This document shows positions 1 through 14,000 of a stretch of DNA of 64,000 nucleotides, in pieces; within the stretch, counting starts at the first letter, position 1, and each line of letters begins with the position of its first letter. Position numbers and translations under genes: made by a program. The stretch covers positions 270,001 through 334,000 of the forward strand of contig JACCIC010000049.1 of NCBI GenBank assembly GCA_018907035.1, given 5' to 3'. Below the pieces are notes generated by a model. The model ran no database searches. It was given only the letters and a program-made list of their open reading frames with translations, and was not told where the DNA came from. Origin of the DNA: Sycobia sp. Sy_11. Taxonomy: Eukaryota > Arthropoda > Insecta > Hymenoptera > Epichrysomallidae.

Positions 1-1500
1 GATGAAAGCCGAAAGACCGCTTCGCGTTTATATTTGTTATGAATGATGCTGGAGTGTTCGGTCATTTGAGGACAAAATAATTCTTTATAAAAAGGCAAGT
101 TCTAATTAATTTCTTAAAAATAATACAGAGGTTAGGGGTTGAGGTTGTAAAATTTTAGTTTCTAAACGGAGAGAGGCAGAGATGGAAGCCGAATCTTTCG
201 ATGCACCGGTGGTTTTCTGTGATTATAAAACAAAAATAAATAGGCGACGATAGCGCAAATATAACTTTAAATTAGGAATTTAGGGATTCGAAAAATATAA
301 ACATCCTACGTATGTCAAATTTATGCAGCGTTTTTTGCGATCGATTCTAATATATCGGCACATCTATAAATCACACGATGATTTAATAAGAATTCCGAGT
401 ACATGATTCGGTGTGGTGAATTTGTTTATTTTAACGAAGCGGTCAGCGAAACTTTATATTTTTACAGCAAATTCGGATTCGTCAGCTTAAAAATTCAGAG
501 AAAAACTCGTTCTAATTTGCTCATTCAACCACTGTTTTTTGGGTCTCTGCAATCGTCAATAAAACATACATATACAAAACCAGAAATTGAAAAACTAACT
601 TGCGAAACATAACTGTAAGCCTTCTATATGTTCTTTTGGGAGGTCTGAATTAACATTCGATCTGTAGTTCGAAGTAGCACGCAAGAACACATCAATGAGA
701 CCTCAATCAGAGCACACGAATGCACGACTTAACATTACAAACACCATATTAGTAAGTTCTTTTAATCCCAAATCCATATACTTCAAGATATGCAATTGCG
801 ATCGTGCAAGTTTTTTTTTTTCTGAAGTCGATAATTAAAAATGTTCAAAGAATATAAATTTAGCGTGTCAAAGCACGTTAAAAGACATGGCATTGATTTC
901 CCGTAATTTAGTTTTTAAATGTATTTTTATGCGTTATGCGTAGACAATTTTCTAGACGAGAATCGTTAATTTCTAGAATGAACTTCTAAAACATTTCGAA
1001 TATAAATTTTTTGTATCGTTGAACCATCGAGGCTGTAATACCTGGTTTTTGTATGTTCATCTGAAGTCAACACTATAACAGCTAGTTACTTTTTGCTGTA
1101 TCTTTACCACGGAGTATTACTATTTTTTGATTTCACATTCGACAAGTTCGAAATTTCATATAAATATTCGTTAGTACAGATATTATACAATTTTATTATT
1201 ATTTTAGTATAAAGATATTATAAAAACATTTAGAAGAAATACAATTGAAAATGTGACTCTGTTACAATCTTGATCTTCAAATCTGTACAACGATGTTCGT
1301 GAAAATGGAGAAATTTATTAAGAATTCGTTTTTTTCCTACCGTTGGTAAAGTATCCCAAGTTCTTAAAAAATGCATCAATATTTTAATATTGTCAATTAA
1401 TAAACGACTGCTTCATAGGGACAAAAATCGTGAAATTAACAAAGAATCATAGAGATAATACCTTGAACAAATCATAAATTCCATAGAAGCAATTGATTAA
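1..1500. other. AT-rich flank without a gene
   Basis: Short ORFs only (for example 403-612), no splice-linked coding sequence, domain or RNA gene recognised. Confidence 0.6.
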
Positions 1501-1646
1501 CGGATAACATCATCCGTGTCAAATAGACCATATATCTATCTATATCTAGGAATGTATATACACATTAGAATATTAATCGGTCATTCGTCCGACCCATCAA
1601 GTGATTCAAGCGCATCGGCTGATATAAATGCGAATTTCGAGCTCGT

Positions 1647-1679
<33 letters not shown>

Positions 1680-1680
<1 letters not shown>

Positions 1681-2060
1681 CAACGCGTGCTCGCTCGCAC
1701 ATTCGCTGTAGGCGCGGACCGACGGGCACTTCTGCGCCGCCGCCGCGCGAGCGCGCGCGCACACAGAACGCGGCGAGAAGGAAGAGGAAGAAGAGCGGCA
1801 GGCTTCTGTCTAGCTATTTTTGAACGTGTAGCGGCTAATAGAAAAGGGAGTGAGAGAGAAAGAGAGAGAGAGAGAGAAACAAATTCGCGGGCACTGTCAT
1901 CTCGACACGCCGCACGATTTTATAACTATAAATCCCCCTCGCTACGGCGCTGGGTTCGATGAGCTTTTCCCGCTACGATATGTTTTAGCGCGATCTACAA
2001 AAGATGCGCGGCGATTCGTTCAAAATTCCCTGTCGAGCTTTGGCACAGCCCGATATATAA
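1680..2060. promoter_or_regulatory. CpG-rich patch with GA run, candidate promoter
   Basis: A local jump to high GC (GCGCCGCCGCCGCGCGAGCG around 1735) next to (AT)n and a GAGAGA run at 1855-1880. In this AT-rich genome such patches mark the LUBEL start and the NCOA6 leader too. It may hold a non-coding first exon of LUBEL or the promoter of a gene to the left. No TATA or splice pair decides this. Confidence 0.35.
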
Positions 2061-2159
2061 GATATCTATGTTATCGGTCCCCTCTCCTTGTATTTAGTTT
2101 TCTTTTTGCTCATAATTCAATGACAGTTCTGTTACGTGCTATCTTTTTTTAGAATTTCG

Positions 2160-4800
2160 ACGATTGTCGGGAATGCGTGAATATCTATATATCTATGGAG
2201 GACGTTCCATCTAGTGTTACGTAGTGGGAATGTCCTCTCGTGTTGAAATCTCGACTAATGTAGCACTTTCTCAGCAGCAGGTCGAAATAAACAAGAGTAT
2301 AGGAAGCGCGAAAAAAAGTATATTTTCATTATTATAATTGACTCGATATGAAAATATAAAATTAATTAGTATTCATGATTAAATGGAATCTCCTGATGTA
2401 TATTAATTAATTCCAAGCACAGATGAAATTTGCATCGTGCATTCATTGATCTGCCTGTGTGCATGCACCATTGACCAAACAGTGATTGAATTCAGTATTT
2501 TTCGGTGATTTGATGTTAAACAGTAATCTATTGTACACATAAAAGAACATCATTAGATTCATGGCATGAAATATACTAATATCTGGTATTATTTCTAATT
2601 CATTTAAAATAGGTATCCATTGAACAAAATCGATACCAATAGGTACCAATTTTGCTCAAGTAATCTAAGTTACCAATACAAATCAAAACATATGTTTCAT
2701 ACTATTTGTGAAATTTTTCTCCACTTTTCTGACAATACATAGCGATGCAATGACGATAGAGCGATGTCCATTTTAAAGCAATCCATTCCAATCTATCCAT
2801 TTGCGAACTTTGTCGGTATTTTAAAAGCAAACGTGTATCAAACAGGTTGGAGTCGATCGAGCTAAACGTGTTATAATCAGAAAGTGCTGTACATCCACTA
2901 ACTCTCTCCTGGATGCACTAGAGCTTCAAATTTCAATTGTTTTTATCGATCATTTGATAACGATCGTCTTTTTCGTAACAGTTATCCATTCGATTAATGT
3001 TGATGTAGTAATCCAGTTTTGATGATTTCATTCGATTCTATCAGGCAACTCGTATTACACCACTATTACTGACCGCAGAGTATGAATTTCGTGACTGTGG
3101 ATATGCTGTGTAAACTGTGATATGGGCTTATCATCTAGAATTCACCGATCCACTTTTTATCGTCAATAACAACACGATGTAGAAAACTGTTATTCTTTCT
3201 TCAGAAAACAATGAAAGCGCGATGATGTATCGAAAAGTCTGTTCTCTGCTTTTGAAGCTTTTACATGGCTTAGGAACATTTTCTAACCCTTTATTTATTA
3301 ATAACCAGTTTGTTTTACTTACCGGTACGTTAATGAATTTACCTAATTAGCCGTTGGAACCAAAATCAACTGCTATATATAAGCCATGATTGAGTATCAT
3401 AATCATTATACAAGTTTTTATTTAGTATTTAATGATATTCAATAGTGACGTACTTCGAATTCAGCTAAAAAGTGAAGGGTGACGACGATGTACTTTTGAA
3501 GCGGTCCGTTTTAAGATTGAAATTATAGATAATACATGATACTGGTCGGAATTAATTTAATAAATAGCAGTCAATTATAGTTTTATAAACGAAAATATCA
3601 GTCAATTTTATTATGTAAGGTATTTTATATATTTTATATATAGTTAACTACAAAATATTCTTATCGGTCTTACAGGCTTTATGATAACTGAATTAATTTC
3701 TGATTGCTAATTATTGTTACAAATAACTGAGAACACCTTGTTCCAAGCCTCAAAAATCTAATCAACCGCCTGTCTTGCTCATAATAGCATCATTAATAAG
3801 TCTGATAGCGTATGGATTAAATAACATGTAATGAATTATCCACTCTAGATGAAATTATTCAAATCTCCATATTTGAATTCTTCAAAATGGATTTAGCATT
3901 GTACTCGATACTTATACTTATAGATCGTACACTGTACTCGATACCTATAGTTTACAAGTTAAAGTAGTTTTCTTATATTCGATGTAAATTCGATTCTCAT
4001 CATAGCTTGTTGAAAAACGTATTTAAATTTTTATTCCTCTTTTATATGGAATTTTTCAATTTTTCCAAATAGAAAAATCATGTTTTCAAAATTTTTATTA
4101 GATTTTTTAAATATAGTGACAAAGCTCAATCATAATTGTATTCTATTTCTAAAAATTAATATTTAAATTATTATATTCAAAAGTAATGTAATAAGCTCAA
4201 GGTACTCTTATATTAACATATGTTTATAGTATGCTCCATAAACGTAGGAAAAGTAGCATTATATGCAATGTCACCATAATAAATCTTGAACAGAAAATTT
4301 GTGGAAGTAAACATTAAGAATAAGATTTACACAAAAATATGCATATTCTGAATTTTAACTTCAATAGTTGTGAATATTAACGACGATAACTTTGAACAAA
4401 TATATAATTAATATTTGAGCATCGAACAATTTTTGAATATTATAAAAGGAGAGTCCAAATGTTTCATATAAAATTTTTACTATATCTCGAAAGCAATAAT
4501 GCTTGACTTACAAACACATTTAAATATTTGTTAAGAAAACAATAAATAAATAAATTACGACAAGAAGCTATTTCAAAACATGTGTAGACTTTTGAAAAGT
4601 GAGCACACTCGATTTGTCTGAAATGTTGTATATTTATATTCTTTGGGGTGCTGATTAAGTATGTCATAGTGGATTTTGACGGTAATTGAATTTTAATAGT
4701 ACAATCCATAAAAATACGTAGAAATGATAGTTTTCCGAATTGATCACAGAAAATACAAAAACTTTTAAAAAATAGTACAAACAAAAGTTATAGATTAGAC
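2160..4800. other. AT-rich flank without a gene
   Basis: No supported coding sequence. Small ORFs at 2443-2649 and 4464-4784 on the minus strand show no motif. Confidence 0.55.
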
Positions 4801-4805
4801 TTTTC

Positions 4806-6700
4806 TTGAAATCTCCTATTCCTTTCTCCGTTGTGGCTGTTCAGATACTAAACGAGTATCATATATCGATGATCATTAATAACACTTTCGGTTTTACTCT
4901 TTATCGGAGGGATATGAATAGACAGGGGAGAGTGTGGCACTGTGTATCTCTAACTTACTTATTACTAATATATTTTAAATATATTAGTAATCTACTAATA
5001 TATGGATCGAGCATTACTGAGAGAATTACTGAGACGTATACACCACAACAACTTTGGAAAGAACTAAGAAATTTCCGATTAATACCTAGTCAAACGGATG
5101 TTTTCTAAAATTCTGTATTCATGAATTTAAGAAATTTTCCATACAATTTTCAAATACAACGAGAATATCTCTTTCTGCTTCATAGAAATATATGTCGATA
5201 GGATACGGGATGGAAGGACATCATAACAGTTTAATTTTTACTTATTATCAAACATGACATTTTATTAGCAGTGCTTTCATCTTCTTCGTAGGATCAGGCA
5301 GCTAATGGTTTTCCAAGAAACTTCATTATAATTGCTCTTCCTGTTATTGGAAATTACTTGGTAACTTTAGTCACTGCTTCTGTGAAACAATGCTACTTGT
5401 CTTGATATTGGAAACAATGCTTTATCATTAATATCCCAAAAATTCGATCACCTGTTGACTTAGGTCGTTATAAGCCAATTTTTGTACTTCGTTTGGAATC
5501 AAGAATCTTAGAAAAAATTATACATAATCTGCTCTCTAATTCTATCGAATCTCAAGGAATTTTAGAGAACATGCAATCTGGATATCGCTCTGGATAAAAC
5601 TCTTAGATTATATCAGGTTATGTATTGACAACGCCTTCTCACTATATTACTGCTAGTTGGCTTCGCAAAGCAATTTTCACATAGAATACTACTATCTAGA
5701 TGAGCAGGATAGATTGCTCTTCAAATATTGTTTGTTGTGTTGGTTCGTCTCTTTTCAACAGAAATCAAGCGATTTTATGATTCTATTTCTCTAATTATGA
5801 TTCTATTGCTTCTTTCCTTCCTACAAACTTTAGTGTACCGCAAAGCTCAATATGGGACCTCTTTTCTTTTCTATTTATATATAAGTAATATAACCTTAGG
5901 TTTTGCAGCATCAACTCAATAATATTGCACGCAGATGATCTTTAATGATATTCACAATATACTTATTGTTATAGACAACGGCAAACTTGAGCTACAGATT
6001 AGACTAGCAATAGATGTAATTAATGAATGAGCTTCAAGAAAACTCTTTCAGCTTCATCCGCCCAAAACTAAAGCAAAAATATTCGGATTATCGGCTAATG
6101 TTAATAATAAATACTGAGGTACAACTCCAACCATTTGTGAAAAGTCTGGGAGTCTTATACTTGAAACTCACTTAGAAGAAAAAAACAAACAATATATGCG
6201 TGCGGGCCAATTCCACAATGCTTAGATTAAACTACTTGAGAAAAAGCACTAACCATTCTCTAAGGATCCATCTTATGGAACTGTTCCTTTTTCCATTGAC
6301 TGATTCTTGTTCCCTTGCTCTCGTGGATATTTTTAAAGAATAATCGCTAACACTTCAAAGCGTAATAATAAAAATGGTGGAATACAATACACCTATGGCC
6401 TGAGAAATCGTAAACATATCTCTTTTTATTGATATAAACTTAAGTGGCCATTTGTTAAAAGCCGACTTCTATATTTTCAAGTAAGCCTTATTTTCAAATT
6501 ATTTATATTAGAACGATTACCGTATTTGCTAAATCATTGCATTATGTAATTATATCTCTGGTTCTCAATTGTATAACACCCTGCCTCCTTCAATTCGAAA
6601 TATACCATTATTAAATATTTTTAAGTTTAACGTCTACTTAAATCTCATTAATCTGGAGTAGATACGTTTTGTAAAATGGGTTGGAGAAAACAAGAACAGT
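4806..6700 (+). mobile_element. Degenerate non-LTR retrotransposon (LINE) copy
   Basis: Broken reading frames on the plus strand recall a LINE. 4806-5100 has endonuclease-like pieces (GFTLYRRDMNRQGRVW, LWKELRNF). About 5455-5600 reads SRILEKIIHNLLSNSIESQG followed by MQSGYRSG, typical of the reverse transcriptase fingers. 5820-6060 has FYLYISNITLGF and a YADD-like remnant. 6390-6660 resembles the C-terminal YGLRNR and a PxSIRN-like motif. Stops and frame changes throughout make it dead. The clade (Jockey/R1/CR1-like) is not assigned. Confidence 0.7.
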
Positions 6701-7054
6701 TTCTCATTTGTATTTAATTTCTATTGAAGATATGCTTTATTATATATAAAAGTATATACTATTTTAATACTGTTATATTCATAAACTCTGTACAAGTCAC
6801 AATGCATCTAAGTTCATTTCAAATATTTTTTTTTTAATTATTGCTCCTTATTGCTATTTATTGCTTATCTGATTATACGCTTGCGTCTTCCTTGCGGCCG
6901 CATTAGCGAGAGCGCCTTATACGAATGCATCGTGCGACGCCTGAATGTATGTCGTTGAATTAAAAAAAAAAAAAAATACATATTCAACCAATGAATAAAA
7001 GAAAAAAAATATCACGACAATTTTCAGAATCCCGGCGCAGACAGATGGCGGCCG

Positions 7055-7117
7055 ATGGCCATATCGAATCCGTCGACGCGGACACGGATCGCCCGCTCCA
7101 TGCCGCACTGGGTGCTG
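7055..7117 (+). CDS. LUBEL: LUBEL first coding exon (N-terminus)
   Basis: The ATG at 7055 reads 21 codons ending RSMPHWVL and then a GTGAGT donor at 7118. This is the only frame here that joins in phase 0 to the next exon at 7741. An ATG ten bases upstream (7045) is in another frame and would not join; a second in-frame ATG lies at 7100. The exon sits in a CpG-rich patch. The choice rests on phase and plausibility, not on transcript data. Confidence 0.55.
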
Positions 7118-7311
7118 GTGAGTTTTCCAATCCAATAATAGAAACGACCGTTATAATAAATGGCTCGCTCGGCGGACGGCGGCGCTGCGCGGCGGGCCAC
7201 GCGGGTCTCCGGTAAATATATATCGATGATAATACGCGCGCCGCGTATTATTTTTCACTCGGTCTTGCTGTATATTTTGCGTGTCTATAGCTTTTTGTTT
7301 ATACTCAAGCA

Positions 7312-7359
<48 letters not shown>

Positions 7360-7945
7360 TATATATATAAAATAATGCAATTTCTATTCTAGTTGCCGGG
7401 AGGGAGGGGGGCGGATGAATGATGCGCTCTTCCGCCCAGGCCGGCTGGCGCAGCGCGGCGACGCGAGGCGCGCAAATGATTCCAAAAACGCGGGTGTTTC
7501 CCTCTTTGCTCGCCGCCCAACGTGTACATAGAATTTTCGCCGCGTCGTTCCTAAATTAAACCTATACTACTCCACTTTCGTCGTCGCGCGTGCGCAAGTT
7601 TCGTTTTCAAAGATTACGGATACGTAAACGTATATAACATAAACGTAGATAATCTCTATTGTAAAAAATCCAAGATAGACTTAATATTGCGCATAATTAT
7701 CTCCACTTGTTTACATATACATATGTATGTGCATAATCAGCAGGCGCAGAAGAAGGCGGACGAGGCGTCCCGTCGACCGCCGACGCCGCCGAAGGTGCCG
7801 CCCCCGTCGCTGTCCGGCGACTGCGGCGACCCGGATTACGAGATCATCGAATTCCCGCCATGCGATCCTAATCAGAGAGAGGCAGCAGCATCGGCAACGA
7901 ATAATAATAAAGCCAAAGGTTCGGTATTTTGCTATTTTTAATGTC

Positions 7946-8003
<58 letters not shown>

Positions 8004-11000
8004 TTATATATATATAACTATTGGAGGCATTTGTACATAAAGGGTGAAATCATCTTCACTTTTGCGCTTTACGAGTTTCTTAGCACGATGAAGTCATTAG
8101 CCACCCTCCACACATTAGATTGACATTTCTTATACTTTTTGGTAAATATAATGTCAGGATTTCAATTTAAAATTTTATTGCTTATTTTCTTGAAACAAAA
8201 AAAAATTGTTTATGCGTTGCGTTAAAAAATCATTTTTGTTTGTACATATACCAAAACAATATTGTTTTGGATATATATTTTAAGTACTGATAATGAGTTT
8301 ATGATATTGGGATAGGGTAAATTTAACGTAATGGACTTTTATGAAAGGTAATTTTACCGAAAAAAAAATTTCCGAAAGAAAGTTTGCCGAAACCTATGAT
8401 TTTTTATTAATTTCTTCTAATATTCTTGATTTTACGATCTGGTGTCAAAATGCATGTAACTATTATATTTTTTTAGTTTTGCAGTATTTTTAACAAACAT
8501 AATGATATCTGCTTTAAACTCTAAAAATGTAATTGTAATTCAATCAAACTAACGAGGTACATGTATTTTATATGTCTTACTATATGTCACTTACTAGAAA
8601 GATAGTTATACGCATTTTCAAAGTCACAAAAACGAATATGATGAATATTAAACAAAATTTTCAAAATTGTATTGTTCGACAAATTTGGTTTCGGTAATAG
8701 TCCATTCGGCAATGTTTACCTTACCCCATGAGTTTATGATACTCATTCTGGGAAGTTGTTCCTGATCGTTCTTAGCTAAAGCTCCACACAGAAACTATTA
8801 ACCTGATGGTGGACGATTTATTGCCGAGAAAACGTTATATATATCATGAATTATATCAAATGGACATATTTCGCCCTTAAAATTAACCTAAACCGACGGA
8901 CAACGTAAATTTTCCGTACATTAAACCGAATTTCTTTATTCTGAATTGAAATGTAATTTATTACTATGTAAAAAAAATTTACAGTCGTATAGATTATGGG
9001 AATACAAGAAAATACTCGACGTAATTATAAATTGTTTAACTTAGAAAATTTTACATAGCTGTTTTTGTTTATTTTGAAGCACTTCGTAACTTTTTACATA
9101 ATTCATATTATTATGTAAATCTTGTAATAACGACACAAAAAGGTAAATAGTAATAACCAATAAATCGATATTCTTTTAGGAAAAAAATTATCAAAAAGCT
9201 TCAAAGAATTAATAATTTCTAGGACTCGTATCACAGTTAGGTCTCGAAATGCTGATTAAAATTCGTCATGGGCGCAATTTCCGATATGAGTTGCTCTTCG
9301 AAATCCAGGGACTTAAATATTAAAAATCATAGAATTAAAAACTTTTCTTGTGTAAATTCGTGACCACTCATAAAAATTCAGTCCTTTTAAGCATGATTCA
9401 CCACTCGTAGAGTTATGAAAAAAATCACTACTGCCCTCGTACTCTACTTACCCTCGAACTCTGCTTTATTGAAAGAATTTGATCCGCAGACTTAGAACCT
9501 GAACTATGGCCTGGACTCACTCTATTCGGTATATATAAGTATATTCAGATATACTGGCTGCATCGCACGTTAACTTGATTCCCATAACCGGACCTACATC
9601 TATCAAATTACAGTCTGCTGGCAATTCGTCCTTTACTCAATGCACACTTTTGCACAGTTCGGTCCATTAATTGTTTTTATTTCTTCAAGAAGGTATACAT
9701 TGATACAAAATGTTGCTTGATTCGGTATCAATTGCGCGTATTATTGGCCATGTCCAGGAAAGCTCTTCGGCGTATAAACCCACATTTCTGATAACATTAG
9801 TTTTCTTCTTTTCCTCATTTCCGGGACAAATTCTTTCGAGCTCTGTATCGTACTGGCAGTGGCTTCGAATGATTTATATCTCATAATCAGTATGGTTGAA
9901 CGTTTCACTGTTACGGTACTGAATTCCATCAATCTCGATCTGGCTGAATTCCAACGTTGAATCCGTAATTAATACAGACAGTTTTTTTTCATGATGAACA
10001 AAATGCGCTGTGAAAGGTTGTTCGAGTAGCTCTCGGTATGACATTCGGTTCGAATTAAATTGAAATTCTTCGATTTTATACCTACGCTGGCTCCAACGTT
10101 TCGATACCGTGTCGTTCAAACTTCTTGAAGCCAGCCGATTATTTGCGCGAACCCTTTGTCTATTGCCTATTCCCAACTCAATCAGAGTAGTATTCCTGTA
10201 TTCGTTTTACAAATTCTCGTTTTTAATTAGATCGACGAGTTCTCTTGAGGACATCAGTGTAAATTCTCCGTATTCGCTTTAAACGTCCTCTTGGGTATTT
10301 CTGATTGACGCATTCGCGCCTCGGTTCCTAAATTTAACAATGCAGCCATATTATCCCAACGGTCGTTATACTGTACAAAATTATCTGCGTGTATTCGGAA
10401 TATATTGCTTGTTTGAGATTTTTCTACTTCCAATTTCTTCTCTCCTCTGGTAGACGGCTCCGAATAGACTAAAGTAATATACTTATACGGAATCTTTTAG
10501 TTTTTTCTTGTCAGCGATTGCAACATATTCTTATGCGATTGTTGATCTATTATATTTAATTTAAATGATTTATATTTATTGATTATTATTATACCATTGA
10601 TTGATTATTACTTAATAATAATGCACGATTTTATTTCTTATCAGAGGGCGCCGCTCAAAATGTCCCATTCCCAAAATAAAAGAACGATATGACTAATCAT
10701 TGGAAAGATCCTATTTCTAAATTTCAAATTTCACGATTTTTCCAAACCCCCTCGCACCAGGAGTGGTGACCAACGGACACGGCAACCCGACGCCCGGCCA
10801 CGGGGCTAACGGCTGCGGCCCGCCGCCGCCGCGGCCCAAGTGCCACCTCTGCGGCAACGAGCGCGTCACGGTGCGCTGCGACGCCTGCGACGACGCCTTC
10901 TGCGACAGCTGCGACGAGGCGAACCACAAGCACCCGAAGCGCCGGGGCCACAAGCGCAGGCGGCTCGCGCCCCCGTTGGAGAACGGCGCCGCGGCGGCCA

Positions 11001-14000
11001 GGCAGGTGAAGCCGCCACTGCCGCCGAAGGGCAGCGCGGGCAATCCGCCGCCGGTGCCGCCACCGCGGAGGAATCGGCGCTCGAATCAGGTAGGCTGCGC
11101 CGTGCTCTGAGCGACCGACAGATTCTTCATATTTATACTTATATGTATATGTATAAAAAAAATTATCGGCACGCTGCAGCGTTATTGTGAAGCAACACTG
11201 CCAGGTTCGTTATACGGATGAGGCTTTAGCGATGTTTTTTTTTTTTTTTTTTTTTTGACGTTCTTCAAGCTTGCGCCGTTGAAAAGTAATATATCAGGCG
11301 GAACAAGGCTGTTGTTCAAAATTTTTCGAAAAAAGGTTTATTACAGCGTGCGAAGTTACGCTTTGAAATATTTTTTTCGCGATTCTGCTAAATCTTAATA
11401 AAGATTTATCATATGCTTTTTCAGGGATGATTATTTGAAATTCATAATATTCTGACGGAAGTATGATCTACCTGTTAACTACAGTATAGACTTTCCAAAT
11501 TATTGATCGCAACAAAATGGAAAAATATTGTAGGTTGATAATAAAAAATAATTAAGCGCAATATTTTTGTGTAATTTATAACGATTAGTAATTTAAATTA
11601 TCAAAGGGAAACAGCAATAAGTTACGGAATATTATAAAAAAATTACAAAGAAATTTCTTTCTACATTTTAGTAGGACTTTGAAAAATAGATACGTATCTC
11701 AACTTGTTAAAAATTATTATTACGGTTGTACTAGAATTTATATTTATATAAATTTGCGAATTAAGATGTTAGTTATGACAATCCTTTTTTTCAATTTTCG
11801 CCACTGCACTGAAAAAGAGTTTGCATTTGCAGTTTACATTTTTAACTTGTAAAGAAATATTCATTTGGTTATCTTTAAGATAGGGTGAGAATTATTCGTA
11901 TTATCAAATATGTAAATACCTAGAAAACTAGAGATTAAGTGGATAAATTCATATAAAAAGTCGCTTGAGAATTGTTATAGTTTTTCGTGCACGTGACTAT
12001 GAAAAAATAATTATAAGAACAATGATTTCAAAACCGACCAAACTGTTGCCAAACCGATATTGTAACACCGAATTGAGGAGTCAAAAATGAAAATGGGTTG
12101 ATTTTCAGAGAATTTTTTTTGTACATACATGATTATTTAGATGAAATATCGTGAGGTACTTTTGAACTGATTTTATTCTGATTGTTCTCAACAGAACGAA
12201 ATTCGCATTTGTACAATTCAGATGTATTATCTTATATTCAAGTCAAATTCAGATGATCCAACATTTGATACATTTCGAGGATTCGAATTCTGCTTAGGTT
12301 TGCTTATATTAAATCTCGTTAATAAGTTACAGGCCTAATTAATTTTAAATGAAAACTTTTGGGTTAAATTTAATTTTATTCATTAGGGTGATGATACATG
12401 ACACATTTAGTTCAGCGCATCATTAATTTGTCTATATCATTTTCTTCATTGGAGTCAAACCTGTTTTTCTGTAACATATGTTTGCGGAACATTTGTCGCG
12501 AACAGTCAGGAGTCACTGAAAGCTAGATCTAGAGACTTTGATAGGTTGAAAGAATCGGTTGGAGGCACAGAGTCGATTCGTTTTAGCCATCGTTATCGTG
12601 AACTTGTAACATAGATATTATTATCTTAGTGAAATAGCACTTATTCTTCTGCATTTGAGGCCATTTTTTAAATTTATTTCTTCAATCAGTCGAACTAACA
12701 AATTTATAAAATGTTGGTTATATAGATAGTTTCGCATTTCTCGAAAGAATCAATGAACTAAATTCCACATGTACTCTAAAATACCAAGGCCATAATCTTA
12801 CCAGTTCGAGTTTACGAATCGCTTTGGATGTCTGACGCCCGCGTCTGTCAATTCAATTTTTGGAATCTAGTATGAATTTATCTAGATCCGTGTTAGATAT
12901 CGATAAAAGTAATTCTATATACCCAGCTTGATCATCTACAAACACCATTTCGAATCGTCAATGAGTTGTTTTTATTCGACTGTGAGAAAATGTGGCATTC
13001 ACTTTAAACGCAACTTTCTCATGGAAAAATATACAAAATAATGGAAATATTTAATTTTGATCTCTATAATTCCTGTACTATCTCACGTTTCTTTAATTTA
13101 CTACCGGTTAAATCATTTAGTTGAGTTTTTTAATTGTTTCGAAAATAATTGTTGGATTCGGGTATACTGAGCATCTATATCTACACAATCGTGTTTAAAC
13201 TAGGGCCAGTAGGAATTTTTTGATGCCCTAACGGTTCAAATCTTGAGACTACTTAAGTTGATCAGAGTGCTCGTATAGTTCGAGTAGTATGAATATTTTA
13301 ATCGAATGTTCGAACATTTTGCTATTCAAGTTGATCCAATTATTCAAAAACTATATATATATGAACAATATGTACATCGAACAGCGTGTCGAATAGCTAT
13401 ATAAAACATTAAGGTTAGGTTTTTTTTTGAATCTGAACAACACAAACGATTAAATATGCGAATCGTACAAACTGTTTGAATAGCTTAAATAGCATAAGGC
13501 CTCGAATGATTCCAATTCTTCAGATAATTCGGGCTACTTATGTGGGCTACATCGAATGAATCGAACTCTTCGAGCATGTTTAAACATTTGAAGGTTCGAA
13601 CAATGTTCCATTTCTACTTTAAAGGAAATAATAGCAACCGTTCTTAGCTATTCAATAAAGTCCAAATAGCAATTGTTGAGTCATTTCTTTTCTTTAACAG
13701 TATTTTTATCACAAATAAGCAATTAATGCTGCATAAAGACGTACAGCTTAGATTTTTTCATTTCTATTAAATAAACAAAAATTTCACTATAACATTTGAA
13801 CGAAAGTAGTTGAAACACAGTAATTTCTGAAAAGGTCGTTTATTATGAAATTTTGACAGTAATTTTTTAAAGATTCAGGTTTTCTAAATATCATATGGAT
13901 TTTTATTAGCTATGCTATCTATATGAGAAGCTCGGGATTTAAAAGCTGTGCATATTCTTAATTTGCTTGTGATCGAATAATTTCTACTATCCATAGCATG

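Larger units (their letters stand above)
7020..7620 (+). promoter_or_regulatory. LUBEL: CpG-rich block around the LUBEL first exon
   Basis: GC-rich stretch covering exon 1 and part of intron 1, in sharp contrast to flanking DNA. It is consistent with the start-proximal CpG-rich region of a broadly expressed insect gene. Confidence 0.4.

Noticed and set aside
403..612. 69-residue ORF near the left edge
   Set aside because: AT-rich chance ORF without motif.
9741..10176. Minus-strand ORFs in the LUBEL intron (63 and 100 residues)
   Set aside because: No recognisable domain, and no splice sites linking them convincingly; could be a remnant of a mobile element but unsupported.
10717..11190. Several long ORFs in other frames and on the minus strand over the B-box exon
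   Set aside because: High GC removes stops in all frames; only the frame with the CHLC/CDAC finger joins neighbouring exons in phase.
13200..13260. tRNA-like GGTTCAAATC word
   Set aside because: No matching acceptor, D or anticodon stems around it.
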